Position numbers and translations under genes: made by a program. Below, one piece after another: positions 51,101 to 64,000 of a DNA stretch of 64,000 bases; the first letter of the stretch is position 1, and every line of letters begins with the position of its first letter. Source of the stretch: Psettodes erumei (Eukaryota; Chordata; Actinopteri; Pleuronectiformes; Psettodidae); NCBI GenBank assembly GCA_016785225.1, contig JAFBJZ010000951.1:2002501-2066500 (forward strand), written 5' to 3'. The notes under the pieces were generated by a model. The model saw only the letters and a list, made by a program, of their open reading frames with translations, was not told the origin of the DNA and ran no database searches.

Positions 51101-54100
51101 ATATCAAGAAACCCTGACTCCAAAAATAAAAGATTAGCATACTATCCATCTGCCTAAAATGTGTTGGAATGAGGAAGTGAAAATGGCACTGAGACAAGGA
51201 CCTTAATGAACCACACAGATGTGTCTGGTGAAAGCATGTTGGAACTATGAGCCACGACTGAGATGACTAGTTCTGAAAAATACATCAAAAGTTTGATGGT
51301 AATTTGCTAAATTGAAACATTTTAGGAATAAAGCATTTTATCTGCAACTGGACAATGAAAGAGAGAAGATGTGGATAGACAGTTACCTGTTTGGTGCAAG
51401 CTTCCACAAGGTTAGGAGGAAACATGTTTCTGAAAAACCAGACAAAAGTACATTTTTGTTGGGATCTAAAACTTACAAACACACAGTGCTAAAAACAGAC
51501 AAACTAAATGCAGTGTATAAGATATAAGGGTCATGGTTTTATACTGATTTGGATTCTGCAGAATTTTTATTCCTCCATTTACACCTCTAAATGTCACAGA
51601 TCTTAAAAATCCTTCTCCCACTTTGAACACCTCATTGTGAGTGATCAGTATCAAAAGGGCAGTCGATAAGGGCTTATGAGTTCTTATGAGCACTTTATGT
51701 GAGTGGTGTACAAATGTGTTGGTATGTGTGGGCACCTGATAAGGTCCAGGAAGGCATCAGCAGCGCTGACCTGCTCTATCTGCTGCTGCTTCGTGAACTC
51801 ATCCTTCGATCCTTTTCCGGGGTGAATTATGAGCACCATGACGATACCGATGAACACGGCAATGACAGTGGTGGTGGTGTAGTAGACCACTGCTCTCATA
51901 CCCATTTTACCAGAGGCGCGGCTGTCCAGAGCAGCCATACCTGAAAAGGACATAGTGTATAAAGCAATGTACATCAGTATATAATTATTTATCCACTTAT
52001 ACCTGTACTCTTACTCATATCATCAGAGGTATGGATCACTTTGTCATGCAGTAGGATCTCCAAACAGTTCCTGTAGAGGGTGCAGCAGTGCAGCAACGGT
52101 GCTATAAGCCTGCAGTGGAATAAACAGCTCCATGTGGCATCATGTAAATTAGCCACATAACTACTCATTGAGCATCTTTTGGATGCATTCATTCATTAAG
52201 TCCTTCACCAGTTGCCTAGTTTCAATCATTCAATTCATGATAATATATGAATTATAAACATTTGCTTTAAACTTAGAGGCAATTGACTATCAGCAATTTA
52301 AAAATAACAACAATCAACAATGCTTCTGTATATGAGAAGAAAAATCTTATTTTGGTGACCTTAAACATTGCAATGATGTGTTGCTAACATGTCCCTGTGA
52401 GCATACGGTGAGCCTGGGAAAAGGTGCTGTTATAATAGGTGGAATACATCCATTGGGATTATCTGTCTAACTATCTGTGACCACAAAGAGCAGCAAGAAA
52501 TATAATCTGTCTTTGACCTTTAATTGTGGAAAATCAACACCTACTGTACAGCACCCAAGGGAAGATCTAATATACACAATCTGTTTACATCCTGTGTATA
52601 TTGATTTATAGATTTTTTTCTAGCTTTTACATCCTTCAAATCAGCTATATTATTATTATATTATTTATTTGAATGCACAACAGATCCATATATTCCTAAA
52701 TGTGACAGTTGTGAACACAGAAAGCAGACAGAGAAGTCAGTTACAGATTAACAATCTGACCTCGACTAAGCATCTGTGCCACAGAAAAAAAGATACAACA
52801 AAGATGTACTATATCTGTATGCTGAAACAGGGAATCTGGGAAAATAAAAACATGAATGCAGCATGATTCAGAACAAAGCAGCTCATGATCATGTTACAAA
52901 TAAAATCTTTGCTTCCTGGCAATGTCTGGTAACCTTTCCATTCTTGCAAGGAAGGCTATCAAATTATACATAACCTAAAATATGTGGTGAGTTCGATTTT
53001 ACAGGCCTGTTTGAAAGCCAAACATCAAATTCATGTTGCATGAGAAATAGTTTTAAGAGTGTTGGTTCCCAGTTAAGAAGTGATAAACCACTGCTGGAGA
53101 AAGAGGAAGGATTTATGTGAACCAGAAAGAAGTCTGAGGGAGTCACATAGCCTGGGGGCGAAGCTGTCCTCCACATCTCTAATAGCATTAAACAGACTTT
53201 GTGGGGATGGTGGTGGTAAAAAAGAAATACAGCCATTCACAGATGTGGATTTGGAAACAGAAAAGCTACCTCAATAGGCATGACCGCAGCGTTGTATTTT
53301 CCAAGTGTCAGGTCCTATTATGGCTATTTTCTTCATTCAGAGCTGTACAAGGCAAAGCTGGCTTTGTGTGATGGGAGATATATGTGTTCCTTTCATACGT
53401 GGTTCTTTGATACTGTGTTACATGTGTGTGTGTGTATGTGTGTGTGTGTGTTCTAGGAATTACTCACATAGCGGGGACCAAAACCTGTTAACAAAGTGGA
53501 CCCTTGTCTTCCATGTGGGGAGAAAAAGCAAGTCCTCATAATGTAAATCATTACATTTTGTTTGTGTTTTAAGATTAGGCAAGTAGTAGTTACAGTTGAA
53601 GTTAGAGTAAGTCTCCAGGAGCTGAATGTAAGTCAATGTAATGTCCTCTGCGGACATTGAGACATGCATGCGTGTGTGCACGTGTGTCTAGGTGTGTACC
53701 TACTGGCCCTTCTTTGGCCCTTTCTCTTGTCTCAACATGCCCAGAATCTTTAGGCTTTCTCCAATTCTTTTTGACCCTCGTCCTCCCCTCCTCATCCTCC
53801 TCTCCCCCATTTTCCATCCCCAGATTCTTTACCTCCTCTCTCTTGTTTCAGGGTGCCCCCTTGAATCCCTCTCTTGCACTTCCTCCTCTCCCACCCCCCA
53901 TATTGCCTCCGTGCTTCCTTCTTCTCGCATGCTGATGTTATTGCTCCAATCCTCTTTCATTGCCACACTGTTCCTCTCAACCACCCCCCTTCTCGTGCTC
54001 TCCTCCTATCCCCTTTCTGACAGCCCTGGGAAAACTTGTTGACTTAGTCAGCTCTGCACGCACAATGATCCCCAGCCTGTTGTCCAGGCAACAAGGGACG

Positions 54101-57100
54101 CAGTCTCACCAATTCCATCCTCTAAAAAGAACGAAATGACTGAAGGAGAGCAGGGAGAATGACTTTCATTGGGAAATGTTCATCAAACACAAAAGTAGGC
54201 CTAGTTTGGGGGGGTGAATGCAAGGCATAGTAGTAACTGCAGACGTCTGTCCTGAGGGCAATTAACATGCACTGATGCTTGGCCAAGATTGACTCCACAC
54301 TTCTGGTGAGACTTTGACTGTTGGCCTTCAGCCAGATAATATCTGTCAATGTTAGTCTATGGAGTTTCAAAGATTTTACAAAAAAAAATGCCACATCGAA
54401 TGTGTTGATTGACTGCTTTTCCTTTTCTTACATGATACTAAACTAAATATCAATGGATATTGGAGTGATGTTTGGACCAAACAAGCAATCTGAGCACAGA
54501 AACACCGTACCAACAAATCACTTTGCGCTGCTGCACTTGAATAAACTTCCCACCTGTTTGAGCCCCTCCTCCCACTTGTGCATTGTGCATTCTGTGCTTG
54601 GCACCAAAATACCACGGGGATGCAAAAAGCAGTTTTCAAGGTCAGAAAACTACCAAATGGTCGCAGCAGTGCCTTGAAAATTGGGCCCAGTGATTTGACC
54701 AATTGCTATTCTGAAACAAAAAGGACTTTTCTAACTTTGAGGATATTCTGTACCTATAGGCTGAAAGATTATACATGCTGACTATGCTGAAAAGCACACA
54801 AGACAGTGCTTTATGGGACTTTATAGGACGATCATTGTGTTATCCTTTGTTAGGTGAAGAGGTGGAAAATTAAGGCATGACATATTGTCAGTCAAGTTTT
54901 GATATTGCCCTTTATTTGAAAATTTCCTCTTTCTAGACACTTTGTACACTGTTCTAAATGCTACATAATATCTCTATTATAGACATTTTAAGATTTACCT
55001 ATAATAAATAATAGTATATGATGCACTAGTGTAGAACCAGTGCCACCTAATCCCTGATCACCCCCAGGAGCAATATGACTATGCAATAATTTAACACTAC
55101 AAGGGAAAATCTTTTACATTATATTTCACTACCAGCCAATTACAAACTTTTACAGTTTCTCAAAAGTAATATAAAGAACCCATGGGTTGAAATTTATCAG
55201 TTTCTTATAACTTCTTTGTGATCTTATTTCTTCCTTTACATTGCTACCTTTAATTAAAACAAACTCTAAAAGGTCACGTCCACTTATTTACTATAACACT
55301 GCCTTCACCCTTTCCGTTTTGTTCTTTGTCCTGGTCTTCCCCTTAACTCCCTCCCCCTCCTGCATTAGCGTTCCCCTTCCAACGACCTCCTCTATAATCA
55401 TCCTCCTTTTCCTCTTTTTTACTGCCCTCATCCCCTCGCTCTGCCCAGCCCCTTCTTGGCTCTGTGAATGCTCTGCGGCTGACTCTCCACTCTCACAATG
55501 ACATGCCTGAAGACAATGCTGATTTTTCAGAAAACATGCTGAATGATTAGTCGGAAGTGAGTGAGTGGCATGTGAAAGACATGTGGTTACAGATGGTGAA
55601 GATCAGTGAGTACCCTGCAGGTATCTGCTCACTCTTTCTAACACCTTCATTGATATGCATTAAGCAAAATAATTTTCCATGAGGCTGGCTTGCCTTCATT
55701 TCCTAGCTTCCATGGCTCCTCTGCACTCTGCTCAACTTATTTGATTCCCCATTCAGCCTCTCTTTTGGACAGAATCAAAATTCAGGGGAAAGTTCCTCTC
55801 AGTGGGGACAACACATTTCACACACTGTCACATTTCACTCTTGGAAACATGTCAGGCTGTACAGGGGCCACGTGTGAGCCTGTTGTAGCCTGTCCTGTGC
55901 ATGAGTGTGTGTGTGTGTTTGAACAGTTACTTTTCACAGCCAGTTATAAAAACCTTTTTGTTGTTGTTGTTGTTCATGTTGCTGTGACCTCTGAACTTAA
56001 TCTACATCACTAAATGTCCGACAAACTACTAATAACAGAATCATGAGAACTGTAAAATGGATGGATCTGATAAACTACTAAATTGATTTAATTTTACAAC
56101 TTCGAATTGAATTCTAATCATGGATCTGGAATAATAATTCACTCTACGATTAAGCAAGGTCAAAGTATTTGCAAGAAACATTTGTACCGCTGAAAATTTG
56201 AATGAAGGGCTACATTTACTGGGATGAATATCGGGTTTGTGGCATGCTGCCTTCATGGTTGATGCAGATAAAAATCTGTCCAAACCTGTGCTGCTGCAAA
56301 AATAGTTACATAAATTCAAGGTACATTATTGTTGAACACTAATGTGGGATAGACTTTCCAAATCAAGCTGCACTGCTGAATTACTATTAAATGATAACAG
56401 ATAATAACTGATAAAATCATGCTATCTGCTGCAGTATATGGTTTTAAGTCTCCTTCTGGAAGATGGGAAAAACAAAAATTTCAAGAGGCTACAGTTATAC
56501 AAATTGTGTTATCGGCAGTAATGTAGTACTTGACTTTTTCTTGTTAAATGTCAACTTTATAGCAGTCAACACTACATCTGATGACTAGGATAAGGGCACA
56601 TACACACCCGCACACACACAGGAGAGAAGAGTTGTTAGCGGATGAGTTGGCTGCAGAATCTCTTTGTTGATTAACACATGTTGTAGCTGCAGTCATGTGA
56701 CATGATGTCAGAGGATGCTGATGTTACGCCCCGCTGCAGCACAAAGCAGGTTATTATCGGACAATGAGTCTCTGTCATCCCCTCAGGAGACAGGCCTCTT
56801 TCCCTGTCAATCACTCTGCAGAAACTGGACATTTGGTCTCTGATTGTCTCAGCATGCATTTGTCAGACACTGCTGCCGACCAGTGCTTTTGGAAACTCTG
56901 GCGTCAACTATAAATCTGTTGTTTTACTACCATTATAAAAAGTGGAGGCTCTGCTCAGAAACTAGCCCACAGGCCTTTGCCTCTGGAAGAAAACACCCCT
57001 GTGTGTCTGACTCGGTTTATCAACCGTATCAACAGTGACAAATTAACTCTCTCCATCCCCAGAGTAGAACTGAAACTTGTGTGTTTCTGAAGCAAAGACC

Positions 57101-59559
57101 TAAACACATGTGAGCTGGAATAACAAGGTAATCCGGTTCACAAAATCTTAATTACCTACTGAATTACATTGAAGTTGGGACTGCTGTGGTGTTGCACCAA
57201 TATCATGACCATTCCAACATGGCCCCGCGCATGTGATATGTTCAAAACATAATTATCTCTATTTCTCTCTTTGTACTTCTTGTGCTCATGAGGTCATCAC
57301 AACCCCCATCCACCACTGGGCCCAAAACCAACAAACAGAATCGGCTGAACAAACAGCAGGCTCACTCTGCCACTCACGAGGCACTCTTCTCAGTGGAGCC
57401 ACAAAACAACAAACAGCACTGTCACTGGTGTGAGCCCCTTACACACACAACGCATGCTGCCTACAAAACATGTAACATACATACAAACCACCTGTAAAAA
57501 AAGGTGTGCTGCACCTTCACCTCAGGCAGGTAAAGATGTAGCAAGATAGAGTAAAAGTTTTTTTTTTTAAATCTCTACTGTGGCTGTCAAATGTGAAGAA
57601 ATCTATGGAGTCATGCTGAGCACAAAGGAACACCATAGGGAATTTGAGGGTTTTTTGTGATATTAAAAGTAAAATGTCTATGTGTTACTGTGTTAGGGAC
57701 TAAGCTCTGGATATAAAATTAGAATAAAACAATGTCACACAGGGCGGAACTGCATATCTGCGTGTGTACTTATTTTTGATACTTGAGATGACTGTTAACC
57801 AAAATCAGTCAGAGATAACTGAGAACTTCATAGTAATGATGTTACACCCATGTAGGCGTGTTGTGCGGAAAAGCTTTTGTGTCTACATCATTGTCACTAT
57901 TGGTTAATCTTACTGATGCAATCAGTAAACTATTACCTCTGCAGAGGGTATGTTTTTGGTATTATCCGTCTGTTTGTTTTTTTAGCAGGATTAAGTGAAT
58001 TCACATTTCGAGTCCTATTTCCATAAAAATCAATTTGAAATAAGAAAAATTGACACTATCTATATCATAGAAATATTATATTTTAGTATAATGAAAAAAT
58101 TATATCCATAAAAGGAAATTAACAAAAAGTATTATTTGCTACATGTCAGGAGCATATGCTTCTACAAATGTTACATATAGGAGGTTTTCAATGATCAATT
58201 GAGTTGTTCTTGGAATACAAAAATCTTGCTGTTTCTGTGTTCAAGTGTTTTGCACATAAAAGATTTTTTGAAAAGAGTAAGAGGTGGATTAACTAAATTA
58301 ATGAATACATGGCGGCACATGTTGGTTTCAATACCTGTGATGAGACTGGAAACCAGGAGGGGCAGCACCAGCATCTGAAGCATTCTCATCAGCAGTTCTC
58401 CAGGAAAAGAAAAGAACTTCACCTCACGGTAAGACATCTTGTAAGGCCGCAGACCAAATCCCAGGATTATACCTGCATGAGGACCAGATGTGAAATTTAA
58501 TTTAATTTGAACATTTCAAGTTTTTCTTTAGTGTCATGAACCATAACAGAGCCCACAGAGTTTGATATCTCTCAATGAATCTAATTATATCACTGCAAAC
58601 TGTATCACATTTATGAATGAATATCAGTAACATAGCAATACTGTTCAGTTTCAAAATAACACAAGAATGCTGAAACTACCTCACAGGTAGCTAATTAGGA
58701 AAAATTGTTATTACTCAAGGTAAGTTTTAGAAGCAAAATACAGCAAACTACAGTGATTAGTGGGAACACTGGTGTGGTTAGTTTTTAACTTGATTTTCTT
58801 GTGAAAAAATGTGCAGAAGGTCTTCCTTTCAGTGTCAGAGAAATCTAGTTTCACAACATGCAGCATGTCCACTTCAGCACTAAACCATTAACTGGCCCAG
58901 GTGGCTAGCCACGCAGCCTGGGGTGAATATCCTAAATTTAACAATCGGTCAAATGGGTTTGGCATTGCATGTTGCAACTCAAGGACAGCTGCAGGCGGCG
59001 CGAGGGCCTGGCTCACTTCCTATGGCGTAAGATTCAGAGGTTAATGGCAACAGGGCAAAGATCAGCTACAGGGTCAAAGGCCAGTCTGCTAAATCCTTCC
59101 GAGTTCCCTCTATTCTCTCAACTGGTGTGTTTGTTACTATTCTTTTCCTTCTTCCATCCTGCTACACGGGGGTTCGTCTCAGCAGACTGATGGATCATTG
59201 GGGTGAATCAGAAAATCTGCTGCCTTCTTTACAAGTTTGAATAGAGGAGGGGTAATGCGGTGATGAACAACATATCTAGTAATCTCCAGGTTTAAGTTTA
59301 AAAAAGACTATGAGCTAAATCACTGATAGAGAATGGTGAACAACCCCCCTCTAGAAAAAAAATCCTCCCACTTACCAATTATGACAGCTGCAACGGTGAA
59401 GATCACAAAGGCATTTCTAATGAAGAATCCCTTCACATCATCCTTAGTGATGTTCTCCACTCTCTTCTTAGCCAGCAGTGATCGGGACTGGATCCCAGCC
59501 CGGATTTGGTGGAGGCCCCTCCGGGTCTGCTGTGGGTTCTCCCCATTACTCTGGGTCAT
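48127..59559 (-). CDS. slc1a3: Excitatory amino acid transporter 1 (GLAST)
   Basis: Na+-coupled glutamate/aspartate uptake carrier of glial plasma membranes (SLC1 family trimer). Exons: 59559-59376, 58472-58335, 51940-51736, 51429-51387, 50962-50694, 50584-50351, 49966-49772, 49221-49087, 48334-48127. Total 1611 nt, 536 aa (human 542). Visible features: the start MTQSNGE aligns with human MTKSNGE; SYREVKFFSFPGELLMRMLQ in TM2; the serine-rich hairpin-1 tip before ATLPITFKC; NMDGTALYE at 391-399; the hairpin-2 tip AAGIPQAG at 433-440; and the substrate-contact residues T395, D469, R472 and N476, each human number minus 7. Sequons N207-D-T and N214-G-S lie in the extracellular loop. The C-terminus ETKM is a PDZ ligand typical of SLC1A3 and separates it from SLC1A2. 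Two in-frame upstream ATGs (59598, 59589) have poorer contexts. Paralogue a or b is not decidable here. Confidence 0.97.
48365..48670 (+). repeat. Polypurine minisatellite-like tract in last slc1a3 intron
   Basis: About 300 bp of plus strand is almost devoid of T, built from imperfect repeats of AAGACAAGAC, GGACAAAAC and AGAGAAGACA type words. It lies in the intron 48335-49086. The transcript strand is correspondingly T/C-rich with TGTC/TTGTCTT words. Several long open frames within it are by-products of the composition. Confidence 0.75.
53423..53451. repeat. (GT)n microsatellite in slc1a3 intron
   Basis: About 14 GT units with one interruption (GTAT). Confidence 0.9.
53757..54020 (+). repeat. 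Pyrimidine-rich low-complexity tract
   Basis: The plus strand is dominated by C and T (CCTCCTC, CCCCTC, TCTTTC words) for about 260 bp; the slc1a3 transcript strand is purine-rich here. A similar, shorter stretch occurs at 55290-55460. The apparent proline/serine/leucine-rich open frames in it reflect base composition. Confidence 0.6.
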
Positions 59560-59715
59560 ATTTACCACTGGAAACTTCAAATCTGCCATACAGGACATAC
59601 AGGAACTCTTCAGGAAACTGCAGTGGGATCACCTGAATGTTTCAGCTAATTCACTCATTACCTGTTGTTCTTCCTCCTCTCTGTCACACTTCTCCTTTGG
59701 TTCAAGGCTTACGAC
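59560..59715 (-). other. slc1a3: slc1a3 5' UTR exons
   Basis: The start-codon exon begins after CTGCAG at 59617, leaving 58 nt of 5' UTR. Upstream, 59715-59662 is bounded by CAG on its 5' side and by the donor GTAATG on its 3' side, so it is a good candidate noncoding exon (54 nt). Any further 5' exon or the promoter lies above 59716; purine-rich DNA at 60280-60540 is a possible location but has no decisive signal. Confidence 0.5.
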
Positions 59716-61186
59716 CTGGCTGGACAAGCAGGAAACACAGTAAGAGTGAGCATTAAATATCTGACCACTTCAACAAATTGTGAAAGGTAGACACCACTCT
59801 GTCATGCTCTGAGTTAAGTCATGAGTGACTGTCCCTCAAATGCAGAAATGTACTTAAATAATCATGCAAATTCCTCCAAAAGTTCATCCTAAAATGAAAA
59901 ATACATGAACATTTCTGTCAAAGAAGTGCTATTATCAGTGATTGAAGGACACATGTGTTGCACCCTCAGCTTTGAAGGCATGCGGACCTCCTCAGACAAA
60001 CACTCAAGTAAGTACAACACACGTGTACAGTTTGGGTCTATACTGATACTGATTCACACTTTCACACAAGCAGACACACAGATGCAGTTAGTGGCCAAAC
60101 CGTAGCATGTATTTTGAATCATAAGAGATCAAAGTTGTTCCTGTACCTTTAGACTTGAACAATAACTTCCCTCGGAGTGTCTCAGTTTTTTGATTTTTTT
60201 TCCAGGGGAAAGTTCTGGTTAAAAGCGCTATCAGTGTGAGAGAGGAGCTCTTTGGCTGTGAGCTGGTTGGTTGTGAGCAAACGGCAATGAGGAGAAAGAA
60301 GAGAAGCAGAGGAGAGGGGAGGAGAAAGGAAAAGGAGGGAGCAGCGATGGGGATAAGGGAATAAAAGAGCCAGTGAGAGAATGGAGGCGGTGCTATAGTA
60401 GAAGAAAAACTGGAGCTAGTCACTCACACAGCGCGAGCTTACAGGGAGGTGAGGCGGAGACTGAAAAAGTGAAGTGAGGTGGAGGAGGGGGTGCTTTTCA
60501 GACAGAAGGGAGCTTGAGGAATAATGAGCTTTCCAAGCAGGAAAAAGAGAAAAGACCTTCTTGTTTTGGCCTGTCCCTCTCAGCCTTCCTTTCAAATGGT
60601 TTTTCACGCTTGATAAGCTCAGCCTGATTGGAGATTCCTGTGGAGGGTGAGTCAACAGAGAAATAAAAGCCCACCATCAATCAAAAAATATGGAAATGGA
60701 TTAGCCATTCATACATTTATTTTGGTACATCTCCAACAGACTCACTCATCCATCAATATCACTGGCTTCTTTTGCTGAATTTTAGTTACGTTACACATTT
60801 ACACCATACAAAGTCCACTTGGCCATTTTTTTATAAGAAACTGTGCAGAGTTTAGTTTGTTACGCTAAATGCAGTAGGTAAATATTTACAAAGTGCCAGT
60901 GGTGCGACCGAGGTTCTGCCACTTTTGGCTGTGAAAGAAACATCTGTGCAAACTAAGTCTGGAGGTGTTGGGCAAACAAGTCTGTGATGATACTACAGTG
61001 ATGGTCAGCTACATGCGTGCCAGAAAAACGTAATGACTACCCAAGCTTTAGTACGGCAGAGTGTTTAGAAAATCAAACCGTTCCATGATCCAAATATGCG
61101 CAGGCAGCAGTTTTGTTTGGCAGCAAGATTCAGGAATTAACAGTTTGGCATGTGCAATGTGATCAACACTGAGGGTTTGCACGGAA

Positions 61187-61188
<2 letters not shown>

Positions 61189-61222
<34 letters not shown>

Positions 61223-61307
61223 TGGAGGCATCCTTTCTGACTCACACCAAGGGAATCCATGTTTGGCAGAGATGCTGAGAAATGTTTCACACGCACACAC
61301 ACACACT
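61189..61307. repeat. (GT)n and (CA)n microsatellites
   Basis: A run of about 16 GT units (61189-61221) is followed 66 bp later by about nine CA units (61288-61307). The two are complementary and could fold back on one another in single-stranded DNA. Confidence 0.9.
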
Positions 61308-63130
61308 TCATTATGTGCTTCATATGACCTCAGTTAAATTATATAACCTCTCTGACTTTGGTTTGTTTCTTGTAGAGTACGCAACAGCAGAGGAATTTTC
61401 AAGAGTAATCTTGCCAACACTTTTCTGTAGGAGCTCTGAAGTAACAGTAGCTGCACTTGCATGAGTGAGAGAGAGTTCACTTAAAAAACCAACAAACTTT
61501 TTTTTTTTCCAATTACACCGATCGCTTGGATTTGAACAGATGGGGTGATAAGAGTTGCAGATCATGTCAACAGCGTAGAAATATAGCATTTGGTTTGAGT
61601 CCTTCAAAGCACCAAATATAGCAATTCAGCAACGATATCTTAATCTTAAGCCACAGACATTGATGTAAACTGTTCCTCCCCTTTGTGAAGAAAATATTGC
61701 ATGTAACTAGTGAAGGTATGTGGATTATTGTGAGTAAATGTGCCAGTTTGTTCTGAAAGAGAATGAAAATGTAATTTCTCAATGAATGAATGTATCACAA
61801 TGAATCTCAATGACTTTGGTGAACCCTTGACATTTCCTCTAGTGTTACAATGTGGATGGACTGCAATGAGATTTTGGGACAGACAGTCAAGGTCCCTATC
61901 AGAATGAACTGTAATTACTTTGATGAGCCCTCAACTTTTTTATTTTGTAGCCTCTCAGGATCTAAATGTCTAATTTCGACATTCTCACCAGTCTGAGCTG
62001 AACCTTTCTTTTTACAGCTAATTAGTAAATATACTTTAAGCACGGTAACTCGAATAGTGACTTTGGTAAATATCATTGTGGTGGAACTGCCATTGTGAAA
62101 ACCTTAGTGTGTTGATGTCAGCATTTATTTAAAGTTAAAGGACCAACTCCTTTAAATCACAGGATTGGTGTCACCGGCTTTGTGACCTGGACAGTTTCAG
62201 ATACTGGTGCCTGTAAAAGTCAGTTCAACAGCTAAAGTATAAATGAGAAAAACTGTATGATTGGACTTGATTTGATCTCAGTTTCACGGCTGTTTTTCCA
62301 AATAAATAATTCTACTATTTCTCGCTAAGATTCAAATTTGTGATGTGTCTAATGTATGTTATGTAAATTTGATTTTAAAACAGTAATTTAAGCCCGAAAT
62401 AAAGCAAGGGAGCACAAACTATGGATCAGGACATCTGGAGCTTTTACTCTCAGATTGCAGTTATTATTCATCATATAATGAGAGCAGCAAAGAAAAGCAT
62501 AGAGTTGTTGGTGAAATCATCTTTCCACAAAGATGCTTGGATAACTGTCATTAGTTTCGAAGAAACAGGCAATTAATGTCTGAATTGCAGGGATAGATAA
62601 TCTGTACTGTGTAATGATCTTCCTGCTGTTATGACTGTCCTCTGGGCCCCTGAAACGCTGAACAGCTCCTCTCAGCACTTCAGACTGAGTCACTGGCTTG
62701 TTGGCGCACAGACCGGCTATCATTGTAAGGGTTGCAAATCCCACTACACCCTTGCTGGTGTGACTTTTATGTAGATGAAAAGACACTGATTGGAAGAAGC
62801 TGGGCATCTGTGTTGGTCCAACAATCCTGTTGATACTGTAGTGGACTCTGGTAACTCACTATTAGAGCTGTACTTTCCCTATGATGATGGCATTATTTTT
62901 AGAGAATATAATAAATGCTTACTTGTCAGCAGAGAATAATGTTAGCAATTACCCAGAGGCGGAGGGTTCGAGGACATAAACTCTGGTATCTTCATGTATA
63001 GGCGACTTTGATACACTTCTTTGACAACAATGCACTAATCTGTTAACATCTTGAATCTTGTGACTCAAAGTGAATCTGATTTTCATACAAGTTCTATGAA
63101 CATTTTCAGCTTTTAGGTCAGGCCATTGGT

Positions 63131-63290
63131 TACTCGCAGGGTTAGTGGTTTGGTCCCCAGCTCATGACTACATGTCTGACTGTTCTTGGACAACCCACTG
63201 AATCCCACATTGTTGCTGACAGTCAGGTCAGTACCTTGTCAGCTAGAGTAGCTTGGTCACCATTAGTGTGTGTGTGCATGGGTAAATTAG
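63131..63290 (+). repeat. Diverged fish SINE-like repeat
   Basis: The order GTTAGTGGTTTGGTCCCCAG, ACTACATGTCTGACTG, TTCTTGGACAACCCACTGAA, CCCACATTGTTGCTGACAGT and a GTGTGTGTGTGCATGGGTAA end matches, with many changes, a repeat family abundant in spiny-rayed fish genomes. Intact copies of that family have a tRNA B-box-like GGTTCGATCCC and a TCCTTGAGCAAGACACTGAA block. The family is recalled, not searched. The copy looks old and truncated at its 3' end. Confidence 0.5.
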
Positions 63291-64000
63291 AGTTATTACA
63301 GAAGTATTTTTCTTGGAATGGCAGGAAATACAAAATTGCAGTATAAGTAAACTCCAAGGGCATGATTTACCTTCTATGCTTGTTTTATTCAGATAGAGCT
63401 AAATTAAAAAGAGACACCATGTCCTCTGCTGATGTACATTGTGAAGACATGTGATGCTGTTCATGTAGCATGTAAATACTGTATTCTTACTCCCAGTCCA
63501 AGAACCCCGCAGTTCAGCACCGCTACAAACTACATCAATAATAATCATATAGTTAAATGAATACCTCACAGATGATTACTGTTTTTATTTTGTAAAGGTA
63601 GAATTTATGGCTGAGAAATTGTATTGGATTCTTATACCTGATACAGGTTTACTTACTTACATGGCCACTGAACGTATCATTTAGATGGTGTTTTAAATTG
63701 CTGTCTTGAAGAATCAGCATGAGACTCCTGTCAACTACAAACACCCTTCAAATCATGCCGCACGAGCAACACTTATTTTGCAATGCATGTAGAAAAGTGG
63801 AACTGTGTGTGTGACTGAGATATAGCTCACAGCTCTATTGCACCTGCATGATTATATCTTTAGCAAATAACAGGAAACGAGAAAATCTTTACAGGTTGCA
63901 GTGAGGATGGACTTTTTCTTCTTGCAAGCATCAAAAATTAAAGTAGTTCATTAACTTCAGTAACTGTGTTCATAAACTTATTTGGTCAGTTGAGGACATT

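Larger units (their letters stand above)
51941..58334 (-). other. slc1a3: Large slc1a3 intron, no exon seen
   Basis: This 6.4-kb intron separates the TM2 exon from the TM3 exon, while the downstream introns are each under 1 kb. It contains a GT microsatellite (53423-53451), two pyrimidine-rich stretches (53757-54020 and 55290-55460 on the plus strand) and ordinary AT-rich sequence. I found no additional coding exon. Regulatory elements are plausible in a neural gene but cannot be identified by eye. Confidence 0.6.
59716..64000. other. Upstream flank of slc1a3, no gene recognised
   Basis: AT-rich sequence with no recognisable coding exon on either strand. It includes a purine-rich stretch (about 60280-60540), a GT microsatellite (61189-61221) with a shorter CA run nearby (61288-61307), and a diverged SINE-like copy near 63131. 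It probably contains the slc1a3 promoter and regulatory DNA. Confidence 0.5.

Noticed and set aside
53657..54042. Plus-strand Ser/Pro/Leu-rich open frames
   Set aside because: They lie in a pyrimidine-rich low-complexity tract inside a slc1a3 intron; composition explains the absence of stops.
62940..62980. GGGTTCGAGG, resembling a tRNA B box
   Set aside because: No A box or cloverleaf-forming arms could be placed around it.
1..64000. CRISPR arrays, operons, phage, toxin or viral genes
   Set aside because: Looked for and not seen; all recognisable genes are vertebrate, intron-containing and collinear with known families.

Overview
The window is nuclear DNA of a bony fish, most likely a spiny-rayed teleost with a fairly compact genome. 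The evidence is interrupted vertebrate genes with canonical GT/AG junctions, short introns, many CA/GT microsatellites and degenerate fish-type transposon remnants. No bacterial, phage, CRISPR or viral system is visible.

Three protein-coding genes lie head to tail on the minus strand. In transcription order (right to left) they are slc1a3, nipbl and ndc80. slc1a3 encodes a glial glutamate/aspartate transporter (EAAT1/GLAST): 9 coding exons, 59559 to 48127, 536 aa. nipbl encodes the cohesin loader Nipped-B-like protein (SCC2/delangin): 47 coding exons, 41616 to 20805, 2554 aa. ndc80 encodes the outer-kinetochore NDC80/HEC1 protein: 17 coding exons, 19119 to 12097, 641 aa. I set every exon boundary by hand from splice signals, reading frame and recalled human homologues. 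All three spliced reading frames close without a frameshift or internal stop.

Region by region: 1-11735 has no recognisable gene, only microsatellites, a G-rich run and AT-rich sequence. 11742-12096 is the likely ndc80 3' UTR, and 12097-19260 is ndc80 with its promoter, which carries a perfect cAMP-response-element palindrome. 19904-20804 is the likely nipbl 3' UTR, 20805-41616 the nipbl coding exons, 41617-45021 its large 5' intron, and about 45022-45450 its first exon and promoter. 46405-48126 is the likely slc1a3 3' UTR and 48127-59617 its coding exons, including a 6.4-kb intron. 59662-59715 is a probable 5' UTR exon, and 59716-64000 is upstream sequence with a diverged SINE-like copy.

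Functionally, nipbl loads cohesin onto chromosomes and ndc80 attaches kinetochores to microtubules, so two chromosome-segregation genes are neighbours. slc1a3 clears synaptic glutamate and has no evident functional link to them. From general knowledge, slc1a3 and nipbl are also neighbours on human 5p13 while human NDC80 is on 18p, so the ndc80 junction appears to be a lineage-specific arrangement. The other points worth a look are a GC-AG intron in nipbl, a start codon in ndc80 separated from the rest of the frame by an intron, a short R/D/S-rich nipbl exon 10, a roughly 1-kb inverted-repeat element in a nipbl intron, and a polypurine tract in the last slc1a3 intron.
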